Below are positions 8,086 through 16,551 of a DNA stretch of 64,000 bases, piece after piece (within the stretch, counting starts at the first letter, position 1; the number at the start of each line of letters is the position of its first letter). The notes beneath the pieces are model-generated. The model was not told where the DNA came from. It did no database searches and saw only the letters and a list, made by a program, of their open reading frames with translations. The stretch is from Pseudofrankia saprophytica (GTDB taxonomy: Bacteria; Actinomycetota; Actinomycetes; Frankiales; Frankiaceae). The stretch lies in assembly GCF_000235425.2 (NCBI RefSeq), contig NZ_KI912266.1, positions 3,663,671-3,727,670 of the forward strand, in the 5' to 3' direction. The translations under genes and the position numbers were made by a program.

Positions 8086-9411
8086 GTGACCCCTTTAGGT
8101 AGACCCGAGATCTGGGTTCCGGACCGGCGAGGACTTCTGAAGGCCGGCCTGGGTGTCGCGGCGATGGCCACGGCCGGGCCGGTTCTGTCGGCGTGCTCGG
8201 TCAGGGGCGGTGGGGGCGGCGGCTCGACGCAGACAATCAAAATTGGTTTCGTCAGCCCGCGGACAGGGCCGGCCGCGGCCTTCGGTGAGCCGGACTCGTA
8301 CGTGCTCGGCCTGGCCCGGGGCGTGCTGAGCAAGGGCCTGACCATCGGCGGCAAGAAATACGACGTGCAGATTTTCGACAAGGACGGTCAGTCGGACCCC
8401 CAACGGGGCGGTCAGGTCGCCAACGACCTCATTAGCGGGACCGGCGTCGACCTGATGCTCACCACATCGACCCCCGAGACGGTGAACCCCGTCTCCGACG
8501 CCTGCGAGGCGGCCGGGGTGCCCTGCATCTCGACGGTCGTGCCGTGGGAGGCCTGGTACTTCGGCCGCGGCGCGAAGGAGTCGGACAAGAAGGCCTTCAA
8601 GTACGTCTATCATTTCTGCTTCGGTGTCGAGCAGTTCGCCAACGCCTACACGACGATGTGGCCGCAGGTCGCGACCAACCGCAAGGTCGGCGTCATGTGG
8701 CCCAACGACGCCGACGGGAACGCCATCCGCGCGGCGCTCGGGCCGAAGCTGCAGAGCGCGGGATACACGATCACCGATCCCGGTGCCTACACCGACGGCA
8801 CGAACGACTACTCGTCGCAGATCGCGAGGTTCAAGGCCGAGGGCACGGAGATCTTCAACACCTTCCCGCTTCCGCCCGACTTCGCGACCTTCTGGCATCA
8901 GGCGGCCCAGCAGGGATACAAACCGAAGATCGCCCAGGTCGCCAAGACCGGCCTGTTCGCCTCCCAGGTCGAGTCCCTGGGCTCGATCGGCGTCGGCCTG
9001 GCCGGTGGCGCCTACTGGACACCGACCTACCCGTACACCTCCTCGCTGACGGGCATCTCCTCGAAGGACCTGGGCGCGGGCTACCAGCAGAAGACCGGCA
9101 AGCAGTGGACCCAGCAGCTGGGCCCGAGTCTCGCGTTGTTCGACGTCGCGGCGGCCGCGCTGAAGGCGGCGCCGGACCCCAAGGACAAGAGCGCGGTGGC
9201 GAACGCGATCGGCGCCCTGTCGGTGGAGACGTCGGTGGGCAACCTGCAGTGGGGCAAGGGCCCCAACGGAAACGTCGTCGCGACCCCCATCCTCGGCGGT
9301 CAGTGGGTCCCAGCCACCTCGGGCAAGTACCCGCTCGACTTCGTGCTGTGCGAGAACTCCTCCGACCTGAAGGTTCCGGTCGCCGCGCAGCTCAAGCCCT
9401 ACGGCACATGA
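8086..9411 (+). CDS. ABC transporter substrate-binding lipoprotein (branched-chain/aromatic type)
   Basis: This 441-residue periplasmic-binding-protein-type lipoprotein begins the transport operon. GTG 8086 was chosen because GGAGGA lies five bases upstream; a longer frame exists. The N-terminus has a twin arginine (DRRGLLKAG), a hydrophobic stretch and the lipobox LSAC near residue 33, so a Tat-exported lipoprotein is plausible. The mature part starts IKIGFVSPRTGPAAAFGEPD, typical of the Leu/Ile/Val-binding family, which in soil bacteria often binds aromatic acids. Its ligand here is probably a hydroxylated aromatic compound, inferred from neighbours. Confidence 0.88.
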   Translation: MTPLGRPEIWVPDRRGLLKAGLGVAAMATAGPVLSACSVRGGGGGGSTQTIKIGFVSPRTGPAAAFGEPDSYVLGLARGVLSKGLTIGGKKYDVQIFDKDGQSDPQRGGQVANDLISGTGVDLMLTTSTPETVNPVSDACEAAGVPCISTVVPWEAWYFGRGAKESDKKAFKYVYHFCFGVEQFANAYTTMWPQVATNRKVGVMWPNDADGNAIRAALGPKLQSAGYTITDPGAYTDGTNDYSSQIARFKAEGTEIFNTFPLPPDFATFWHQAAQQGYKPKIAQVAKTGLFASQVESLGSIGVGLAGGAYWTPTYPYTSSLTGISSKDLGAGYQQKTGKQWTQQLGPSLALFDVAAAALKAAPDPKDKSAVANAIGALSVETSVGNLQWGKGPNGNVVATPILGGQWVPATSGKYPLDFVLCENSSDLKVPVAAQLKPYGT

Positions 9412-10187
9412 CGGCGGGCACCACGGTGGCGGCCGGGAACGCGTCCACGCGCGACAGCCAGGCGCAGGGAGAGCTCGTCGCGCGCGGCCTGTCGGTCCGC
9501 TACGGCGACGTGCGGGTCCTCGACAGCGTCGACTTCCACGTCGGCGCCGCAGAGGCGGTCGGCATCGTCGGACCCAACGGCGCGGGCAAGACGACCCTGC
9601 TGTCCGCCCTGTCGGGTACGGTGCGCCCGGCCGCGGGCACGATCAGCCTGCGCGGCACGGAGATCACCCGCCTCGGCGCCGAACGCCGCTGCCGGCTGGG
9701 CCTCGCGCGGGCGTTCCAGGTGCCGAAGCCGTTCGGCGGGATGACCGTGCTGGAGAACGTCATCGTGGGCGCGGCCCACGGCGGCCAGCTACGCCGACGC
9801 GAGCGCTTCGACCGGGCCATCGAGGTCGTCGAGGTGTGCGGCCTCGCCAGCCTCGCCAACCGCCGCGCCGAGACGCTCGGACTGCTGCACCGCAAGCGGC
9901 TCGAACTGGCCCGGGCGCTGGCGACCGGTCCGACGGTCCTGCTCCTCGACGAGATCGGCGCGGGGCTGACCGACTCGGAGGCCGACGAGCTCGTCGGCAC
10001 GATCCTGCGGCTTCGCGAGCGCGGAATGTCCCTGGTGTGGATCGAGCACATCGTGCATGTGCTGGTCCGCGTCATCGACCGTCTCGTCGCGATGGACGCC
10101 GGGAAGATCATCGCCGACGGTGATCCGGACACGGTGCTGCGGGACGCGACGGTGGTGGACGCCTACCTCGGGAAGACACGCTCATGA
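9408..10187 (+). CDS. ABC transporter ATP-binding protein (LivG type)
   Basis: A 259-residue ATPase of the branched-chain amino acid transporter class. Walker A is GPNGAGKTT near residue 55, and Walker B is VLLLDEIGAGL near residue 183. PKPFGGMTVLENVIVGA is a typical LivG segment. The ABC signature is unusual: the position normally reading LPYGxQRRLEIARAL reads LGLLHRKRLELARAL. Start ATG 9408 overlaps the binding-protein stop, and its own stop overlaps the next ATG. Confidence 0.88.
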   Translation: MTAGTTVAAGNASTRDSQAQGELVARGLSVRYGDVRVLDSVDFHVGAAEAVGIVGPNGAGKTTLLSALSGTVRPAAGTISLRGTEITRLGAERRCRLGLARAFQVPKPFGGMTVLENVIVGAAHGGQLRRRERFDRAIEVVEVCGLASLANRRAETLGLLHRKRLELARALATGPTVLLLDEIGAGLTDSEADELVGTILRLRERGMSLVWIEHIVHVLVRVIDRLVAMDAGKIIADGDPDTVLRDATVVDAYLGKTRS

Positions 10188-10951
10188 CGGCGCTGGAAGT
10201 CACCGATCTGCATGCGAAGCACGGCCTGCTCCACGCGGTCCGAGGGGTCTCCCTCTCGCTCGTCGAGGGGGAGACGCTCGCGCTCGTCGGCGCCAACGGG
10301 TCGGGGAAGACGACGTTGTTGCGGGCGATCGCCGGCGCGCATCCCATCGACGCGGGCCACGTCCGGCTGTTCGGCGAGGACATCACCACCGTCCCGGCTC
10401 ACCGGCGGGTGGCCAGGGGGCTGGCTCTGGTCCCCGAGGGCCGTCGGCTGTTCCCCGAGCTCACCGTGCTCGAGAACCTCCAGGTGGCCGCGCGGCGCGG
10501 CCGGAAAGGGGAATGGACCGTCGCCACGGTTCTCGACGCCTTCCCCATGCTGCGCCCGATTGCCGGAAGGCTGGCGTCGCGGATCTCCGGCGGCCAGCAG
10601 CAGGCCGCCGCCATCGCGCGCGCCCTGGTGACCAACCCGCGAGTGCTCCTCATCGACGAGGCGTCTCTCGGGCTCGCCCCCGTCGCCGTGGACGCCGTCT
10701 ATGAGTCCCTGACCCGCCTGCTGACGGCCGGCGTGACCGTCGTCCTCGTCGAACAGGACCTCGAACGCGCGCTCTCGGTCAGTCAGCGGGTCATCTGCGT
10801 CCTCGAAGGCCGCGTCGCACTCGAGGCACCCACGCCGTCGGTGACCCGCGAGCAGGTCACCGCCGCCTACTTCGGAATCGGGTCCGCGCCCATACCCGAC
10901 CGCGCGTCGAACCCAACCGACGTCGCCAGCGCGGAAGTAGGGACATCGTGA
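10184..10951 (+). CDS. ABC transporter ATP-binding protein (LivF type)
   Basis: The second ATPase has 255 residues. Walker A is GANGSGKTT near residue 37, the signature ISGGQQQAAAIARAL is canonical near residue 138, and Walker B is VLLIDEASLGL near residue 160. LVPEGRRLFPELTVLENL is a family hallmark. It would pair with the LivG-type protein to drive the two permeases. Its first codons overlap the preceding stop (ATGA), and its stop overlaps a GTG start for the permease. Confidence 0.9.
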   Translation: MTALEVTDLHAKHGLLHAVRGVSLSLVEGETLALVGANGSGKTTLLRAIAGAHPIDAGHVRLFGEDITTVPAHRRVARGLALVPEGRRLFPELTVLENLQVAARRGRKGEWTVATVLDAFPMLRPIAGRLASRISGGQQQAAAIARALVTNPRVLLIDEASLGLAPVAVDAVYESLTRLLTAGVTVVLVEQDLERALSVSQRVICVLEGRVALEAPTPSVTREQVTAAYFGIGSAPIPDRASNPTDVASAEVGTS

Positions 10952-11826
10952 ACATCGTCAACGCCGTCGTCCAGGGCATCTTCCTGGGCAGTCTCTACGC
11001 GCTACTCGCCTGCGGGCTGTCACTCATCTTCGGAGTCATGCGGATCATCAACCTGGCGCACGGCGACCTCGCCATCCTCGGCGCGTTCCTCGTCTGGCTG
11101 GTGACCGACCAGACGGGCCTGTCACCGTTCCTCGCGATCCCGCTGGTTCTTCCCGCGATGCTCGCCGTGGGATACGGGCTGCAGCGCACGGTCCTCGCCC
11201 GCAGCCTCCGCGGCGGACCCCTGGTGCCGCTGTTGGCGACGTTCGGGCTGTCGATCGTGCTGCAGAACGGGTTCCTGCAGGTGTTCTCCCCGGATGTGCG
11301 CTCGCTCGGCTCCGACGTCGGCACCCTGTCGACCGGCAGCTGGAAGGTGGCCGAGGACCTGTCGATCCCCTATCTGGGCGTCGTGCTGCTGGTCGTCTCG
11401 GTCGTGGTGCTCGGCGGCCTGCACTACACCCTGCGCAGGACCCCGTTCGGCCGCGAGATGCGGGCCACCGCGCAGGATCCGGACACCGCTGGACTGGTCG
11501 GGATCCCGGCCTCGGCGGTGTATGCCCGCGCCGTCGCCATCGCCGTGGCCACCGCGGGCATCGCCGGTGCCTTCCTCGCCATCCGGACCTCCTTCGGCCC
11601 AGGCAGCGGCCCGGCCCAGCTGATCTTCGCGTTCGAGGCCGTCATCATCGGTGGCCTGGGCTCGCTGTGGGGAACGCTGGTCGGCGGCATCGCGCTCGGG
11701 GTGGCGCAGACCATCGGGGCCACGATCGACCCTCAGTACTCCATCCTCGCGGGCCACCTGCTCTTCCTCGTCGCGCTCGTCCTCCCGCGTATCAAGGCCC
11801 TGGCTCCCCGGAAGGCCCTCGCATGA
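10948..11826 (+). CDS. ABC transporter permease (LivH type)
   Basis: An inner-membrane permease of 292 residues with about eight hydrophobic segments. The N-terminus GIFLGSLYALLACGLSLIFGVMRIINLAHGD is the diagnostic LivH start. RATAQDPDTAGLVGI near residue 173 is the cytoplasmic loop that contacts the ATPases. GTG 10948 overlaps the preceding stop, and the stop overlaps the next ATG, continuing the chain of coupled genes. Confidence 0.9.
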   Translation: MNIVNAVVQGIFLGSLYALLACGLSLIFGVMRIINLAHGDLAILGAFLVWLVTDQTGLSPFLAIPLVLPAMLAVGYGLQRTVLARSLRGGPLVPLLATFGLSIVLQNGFLQVFSPDVRSLGSDVGTLSTGSWKVAEDLSIPYLGVVLLVVSVVVLGGLHYTLRRTPFGREMRATAQDPDTAGLVGIPASAVYARAVAIAVATAGIAGAFLAIRTSFGPGSGPAQLIFAFEAVIIGGLGSLWGTLVGGIALGVAQTIGATIDPQYSILAGHLLFLVALVLPRIKALAPRKALA

Positions 11827-12872
11827 CTTCCACGCCCGTCGCGACCCGGGCCGCCAGCCACCCAGCCCAGTCCCGCATCGCCCGCTCGACCCCGGCATCG
11901 AAGGCGATGTCGGGTGTCCTCCTGGTTCTCGGGGCCGCGCTGTTCGCGGTGCCCATGCTGTTCACCACGAATGTCGTCCTGCAATGTACGAACCTGTTCA
12001 TATTCATGATTCTCGCGGTCATGTGGAACGCTCTCGCGGGCTATGGAGGGATGGTATCGGTCGGGCAGCAGGCCTTCATCGGATTCGGCGCCTACGCGAC
12101 GATCTGGCTTACCCATCAAGGCATCTCGCCGTTCCCTTCCATGATTCTCGCCGCCGCTTTGTCTGCGGTTCTCGCTGCGGTCGTGGCCCTTCTCGTGCTG
12201 CAGCTCAAAGGCGGTCACCTGGCCGTCGGCACGTGGGTGGTCGCCGAAGCGCTCGGGCTTCTGGTGGTACTCGACAAAGGCCTCGGCGGTGGCACGGGGG
12301 TCTCGCTGCAGGGTCTGAACTCCTACGCCCCGGAGCTGCGCCGCGCCTACATCTACTGGCTGACGCTGGCGGTCCTGATCGTCCTGCTCGGCGCCCTGTT
12401 CCTGCTGCTCCGGCTGAAGACCGGCTCCGCGCTCCAGGCCATCCGGGACGACGAGGAGGCGGCGGCCTCGCTCGGGGTACGGGTCCGGCCGCTGAAGTTC
12501 GGGATCTTCGTTCTCGCGGGATTCGGCTGCGGCGCGGCGGGTGCGCTCATCCTCGCGAACACGTTGTTCATCCAGCCGCAGTCAATCTTCGGGGTCCAGT
12601 ATTCGGCCTACATGATCTTCATGGTGCTGGTGGGCGGTCTGGGTACCTTCGAAGGGCCGATTCTCGGGGCAATCATCTTCTTCGTCGTCCAACAGCAATT
12701 CGCCGACCAGGGGGCCTGGTATCTCATCGGCCTCGGGGTGATCGCGGTCCTGTTCGCGCTCTTCCTACCACGCGGGCTGTGGACGGTCGTCAGTGACCGT
12801 CTGCCCGTCCAGTTGCCACTCGGATATCATCTGTACACGGCCCCACAACCTGTGAAGGAGCGGCGCAGCTGA
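11823..12872 (+). CDS. ABC transporter permease (LivM type)
   Basis: The second permease has 349 residues. Family features are MWNALAGYGGMVSVGQQAFIG near residues 68-88, AIRDDEEAAASLGV near residue 205, and several hydrophobic helices. I used ATG 11823, which overlaps the livH-type stop, although the frame stays open upstream. The hydrophilic N-terminal stretch of about 35 residues before the first helix is longer than usual. Confidence 0.88.
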   Translation: MTSTPVATRAASHPAQSRIARSTPASKAMSGVLLVLGAALFAVPMLFTTNVVLQCTNLFIFMILAVMWNALAGYGGMVSVGQQAFIGFGAYATIWLTHQGISPFPSMILAAALSAVLAAVVALLVLQLKGGHLAVGTWVVAEALGLLVVLDKGLGGGTGVSLQGLNSYAPELRRAYIYWLTLAVLIVLLGALFLLLRLKTGSALQAIRDDEEAAASLGVRVRPLKFGIFVLAGFGCGAAGALILANTLFIQPQSIFGVQYSAYMIFMVLVGGLGTFEGPILGAIIFFVVQQQFADQGAWYLIGLGVIAVLFALFLPRGLWTVVSDRLPVQLPLGYHLYTAPQPVKERRS

Positions 12873-14380
12873 TGGCCCAGTCCGCGACGTCCGGCGACAC
12901 GCGGCGCAACGGGGCGATTGGCGGACCAACCACCATCCGTCATTACATCGACGGCCAGTGGGTCGACTCCTTCAACGGACGTACCTACGAGAGCCACAGC
13001 CCGTGGAGTGGCGAGGTCATGGCGACCGTCGCCGCTGGGGACGCGGACGACGCCCGCGCCGCGATCGACGTCGCGCAGCGGGCGCTCACTGACTGGTCGA
13101 GCTCGCTGCCGCATGAGCGTCAGCGCATCTTCCTGCGAGCGGCGGAGGTGCTGGATCGGCGATGGGACGAGCTCATCGTCCTGCTGGCCAGAGAGACTGG
13201 CTGTGGCCGTCACTTCGCCGAGGTGCAGGTCCGCTTCGCGGGCGCCCTCCTGCGGCAGTGCGCGGCCCTTCCCTATGCCGCCACGGGCCAGCTGCTGCCG
13301 TCGGACCAGCGGGGGACCTACTCGCTGGCAGTGCGTCAGCCCGTGGGCGTCGTGGGCGCGATCGCGCCGTGGAACGCGTCCCTGACGCTGTCGGCCCGGG
13401 CGATCGCGGGACCGCTGGCGCTGGGTAACACCGTCGTGCTGAAACCCTCGGAGGAGGCTCCGCTCACCGCCGGCGCGGTGTGGGCCCAGGTGTTCGAGGA
13501 GGCCGGCCTGCCACCGGGCGTGCTCAACGTCGTCACGCACGCGCCGGGCGAGGCGAGTTTCATCGGCGACGAGCTGCTGGCCAACCCGCTGGTACGACGG
13601 ATCAACTTCACCGGTTCGACCGCGACGGGGCGGCGGCTGGCGGAGGCCGCAGGCCGGCACCTCAAACGGGTCGTGCTGCAGCTCGGCGGACAGAACCCGC
13701 TTCTGGTCCTCGCGGGCGTCGACCTCGACTACGCGGTCAACGCCGCCGCCTACGGTGCCTTCGTGCACCAGGGCCAGGTGTGCATGTGCGCGCGGCGGAT
13801 CTTCGTGGAGGAGTCCATCGCGCAGGAGTTCTCCCAGCGATTCGCCGCCAAGGTATCCGCTTTGCCCATGGGCGATCCCGAGGATTCCGACACCGTCATC
13901 GGGCCCATCATCAACCACTGGGCGCTGTCGCTGCTCACCCGCCGGGTGGAGCAGGCGGTCGAACGAGGCGCACGTATCCTGGCCGGCGGAACCCCCTCGC
14001 CGCCCTGTTTTCCGGCGACGATCCTCACCGACGTGCCGGACGACATCGAGCTCGCCGTCGACGAGACCTTCGGGCCGGTCGTCGTCCTCGAGGTCGTCAG
14101 AGATCGCGAGGAGGCCATCGCGCGAGCCAATGCCTCCGGCTTCGGACTGACAGCGGCCGTGCTCGCGGCCGACCCGCAGGAAGGTCTGGAAGTGGCACGT
14201 CAGCTTCAGGCGGGAATCGTCCACGTCAACGACCAGCCAGTGAACGACGAACCCCAGATGCCCTTCGGGGGCGTCAAGGAAAGTGGCTGGGGACGATTCG
14301 GCGTCGGCTTCGCGGTCGAAGAGTTCACCGAGGCCCGGTGGATCACCGTACGCCGGCAGGCGCGCGAGTTTCCGTTCTGA
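12872..14380 (+). CDS. aldehyde dehydrogenase, last gene of the ABC operon
   Basis: A 502-residue aldehyde dehydrogenase with general base in LQLGGQNPLLVLAGVDLD near residue 268, catalytic cysteine in HQGQVCMCARR near residue 303, and DETFGPVVVLEVV near residue 393. The C-terminus PFGGVKESGWGRFG is typical of benzaldehyde/vanillin dehydrogenases. ATG 12872 overlaps the permease stop by one base (TGATG), with GAAGGAG 11 bases upstream. It is similar in kind to the enzyme at 5.6-7.0 kb, so the cluster may oxidise two aldehydes or one aldehyde under two controls. Confidence 0.88.
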   Translation: MAQSATSGDTRRNGAIGGPTTIRHYIDGQWVDSFNGRTYESHSPWSGEVMATVAAGDADDARAAIDVAQRALTDWSSSLPHERQRIFLRAAEVLDRRWDELIVLLARETGCGRHFAEVQVRFAGALLRQCAALPYAATGQLLPSDQRGTYSLAVRQPVGVVGAIAPWNASLTLSARAIAGPLALGNTVVLKPSEEAPLTAGAVWAQVFEEAGLPPGVLNVVTHAPGEASFIGDELLANPLVRRINFTGSTATGRRLAEAAGRHLKRVVLQLGGQNPLLVLAGVDLDYAVNAAAYGAFVHQGQVCMCARRIFVEESIAQEFSQRFAAKVSALPMGDPEDSDTVIGPIINHWALSLLTRRVEQAVERGARILAGGTPSPPCFPATILTDVPDDIELAVDETFGPVVVLEVVRDREEAIARANASGFGLTAAVLAADPQEGLEVARQLQAGIVHVNDQPVNDEPQMPFGGVKESGWGRFGVGFAVEEFTEARWITVRRQAREFPF

Positions 14381-14818
14381 GCAGCTAGCCGGCATGGGCC
14401 CGTCGCGTCAACCGGCTGTTTTCTCCGTGGGTTCGGGGCGCGGAAGATCGGCCCACGGGTCTCCAGCGGCCTGAGCATCGCCGCCATGGACGGCGGCGTG
14501 ACGAGGGAGCGCCGGGCCAGCTGGCGGCCGACACGCCACCTGCCCGGCTCCGCCGCGGCCAGCTCTCCTGCCTGTTGACCCTGTTGACAGGTTTCCTGAC
14601 GGCGGACCATCATGCGAGATCTTCAGGTTTCCTGTTGATCGGACGACCGATGAACACGACGATCCGCGACGTTGCGGGCTGGGTTCTGGCGCGCTGGCGA
14701 TGCAGGCCCGCGCCGTCGTCGCCGACGACCAGGCCCCTCCAGTGCTCGTCGAAAGTCGGGTGCGGAGGCGTCACCCGCGCGGTAGGCCGAAGTGATCAGT
14801 AACTCTGAGGAGCACACG
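14381..14818. other. intergenic regulatory region
   Basis: This 438-base stretch separates the ABC operon from the hydrolase unit. The open frames in it have no recognisable product. It holds one clear promoter with two CAGG-N3-CCTG boxes (14584-14634) and a GAGGAG ribosome-binding site at 14807-14812. I see nothing convincing in 14381-14570. Confidence 0.5.
14584..14634 (+). promoter_or_regulatory. promoter flanked by two CAGGTTTCCTG operators
   Basis: TTGACA (14584-14589) and CATCAT (14608-14613), 18 bases apart, form a plausible promoter. The interrupted palindrome CAGGTTTCCTG occurs twice, at 14588-14598 overlapping the -35 and at 14624-14634 near the expected start of transcription; the centres are 36 bases apart. 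The same element in inverse orientation lies at 18617-18627. A repressor that blocks RNA polymerase would be placed this way. The MarR protein at 22001 is the best candidate binder (inference). Confidence 0.65.
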
Positions 14819-16504
14819 TTGCCGACCGCGACGCCCGCAATTCCTGATTCCCGGCCCCGATCGAGGCGTCGGCGCTTCTTCGACAGCCTGACCCATGGCC
14901 GGCTCAAGGGCCGTCACCAGGCCACCACCGACTACCGGGTGACCAGTGACCTGCGGATCCCGATGCGCGACGGCGAGGTCTTACTGGCCGACCACCTCGC
15001 GCCCATGGGCAAGAGCCGCGGAACGGTCCTGGTCCGCGGTCCGTATGGCTTCGGCCCGTTGGTCGCCTCCATCACCGGCGGAATCTACGCATCCCGCGGG
15101 TATGACGTGGTGATGGTCCGATGCCGGGGAACCTTCGGCTCTGGCGGCCAATTCGACCCCATGGTCACCGAGATCGACGACGCTGCGGACACCGTTGCCT
15201 GGCTGCGCCAACAGCCCTGGTTCGGCGGCCGGTTCGCGACCGTGGGCGGTTCCTATCTCGGCTTCACCCAGTGGGCGTTGCTCATGGACCCACCGCCCGA
15301 GCTCACGACCGCCGTCATCCAGGTCGCTCCGCATGACTTCAGTCGGGTGGCATACCTGAACGGCGGTTTCACGCTCAGCGACTTTCTGAGCTGGAGCGAC
15401 AGCGTCACCCACCAGGAGGCCGGCTTTCTCAACTCACTGCGGCGGCGGGCGACGGCGGATCGGCGGCAGGCGTCGGCAGTGGCTGGACTTCCGGTCACGA
15501 ACTGCGCGGACGAGCTCTGCGACGGGCGCGCCACCTGGTTCCACGACTGGATCGGTCGGCGCGACCTGGACGACCCGTTCTGGGCGCCCATGCAGCTGGC
15601 CGCGGCCCTCGACCGCGTCCAGGTACCGATACTCCTGCAGACCGGCTGGCAGGACATGTTCCTCCAGCAGACCTTCGAGCAGTATGAGCACCTGCACCGC
15701 CGAGGCATCGACGTGGCGCTCACGGTCGGGCCCTGGACGCACCTGGGGCTCGCGGTACGCGGGTCCCGGACAGTGCAGCCGGAATCCCTGGACTGGCTCG
15801 CGGAACATCTCGCCCAGGACGGCGCCCGCCACCGGTCGCAACCCGTGCACGCCTACCTCACGGGAGCCGGGCAGTGGCGTGACCTGCCCACCTGGCCCCC
15901 GCCTTCGCGCGACCAGGTGCTGTTTCCCCAGCCCGACCGCGGCCTGAGCACCGACGCGGTAACCGAGGCCGACGCCACGGCATCGTTCACCTACGATCCC
16001 GCGGATCCGACGCCGACCCGGGGCGGCCGAGGGAGCTCACCCGCCCTCGGCGGCTACCAGGACGACACCGAGCTCGGCCGACGCGCCGACGTGCTCGCCT
16101 TCACTGGAACAGAGATCACCGCGCCCATCGAGGTGGTGGGTACGCCGGTCGTCGAGCTGTCCCACACCACCGACAACCCACACGCCGACCTGTTCGTCCG
16201 CCTGAGCGAGGTGGACCGCAAGGGCAAATCCCAGAACGTCAGTGACGGATTCCTCCGCCTCGCCCCCGAGCGGGCCAACGGACCCATCCGCATCGAGCTC
16301 GATCCCGTCGCCCACCGGTTCGCGGCGGGAAGCAGAATCCGGCTGCTCATCGCGGGCGGATCCTTCCCGCATTGGGAGCGCAACCTCGGCACGGACGAGG
16401 ACCCGGCCACCAGCACGAAGCTGGCACTCTCACGCCGCACGATCCACCTCGCCTCCTCATCCCTAATACTCCCGGTTACCAGCCTCGGTCATTCCGGCGA
16501 ATGA
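14819..16504 (+). CDS. CocE/NonD-family hydrolase (S15 peptidase/esterase fold)
   Basis: The predicted 561-residue enzyme has an alpha/beta hydrolase core with nucleophile elbow GGSYLGF near residue 145. A C-terminal jelly-roll domain follows (FTGTEITAPIEVVGTPVVELS, then RLRLLIAGGSFPHWERN-type text near residue 515). Such enzymes cleave esters or amides, cocaine esterase being the best known. TTG 14819 has GAGGAG at the right distance; GTG 14792 is the alternative without a good ribosome-binding site. It is first in a unit with a binding protein and a DUF3237 protein under the CAGG-N3-CCTG boxes. It may release an aromatic acid from a plant ester, which is inference. Confidence 0.82.
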   Translation: MPTATPAIPDSRPRSRRRRFFDSLTHGRLKGRHQATTDYRVTSDLRIPMRDGEVLLADHLAPMGKSRGTVLVRGPYGFGPLVASITGGIYASRGYDVVMVRCRGTFGSGGQFDPMVTEIDDAADTVAWLRQQPWFGGRFATVGGSYLGFTQWALLMDPPPELTTAVIQVAPHDFSRVAYLNGGFTLSDFLSWSDSVTHQEAGFLNSLRRRATADRRQASAVAGLPVTNCADELCDGRATWFHDWIGRRDLDDPFWAPMQLAAALDRVQVPILLQTGWQDMFLQQTFEQYEHLHRRGIDVALTVGPWTHLGLAVRGSRTVQPESLDWLAEHLAQDGARHRSQPVHAYLTGAGQWRDLPTWPPPSRDQVLFPQPDRGLSTDAVTEADATASFTYDPADPTPTRGGRGSSPALGGYQDDTELGRRADVLAFTGTEITAPIEVVGTPVVELSHTTDNPHADLFVRLSEVDRKGKSQNVSDGFLRLAPERANGPIRIELDPVAHRFAAGSRIRLLIAGGSFPHWERNLGTDEDPATSTKLALSRRTIHLASSSLILPVTSLGHSGE

Positions 16505-16551
16505 ACCATCGATATTCGCGGCCACTCGACGTCAACGGCAAGGTGGTAAAC

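Noticed and set aside
7980-8381. N-terminal extension of the IclR protein by 134 residues
   Set aside because: The added text is Pro/Arg-rich and would run through the operators, the divergent promoter and the start of the binding-protein gene.
12827-14395. A 522-codon minus frame opposite the second aldehyde dehydrogenase
   Set aside because: It is a shadow of an enzyme with all active-site motifs on plus.
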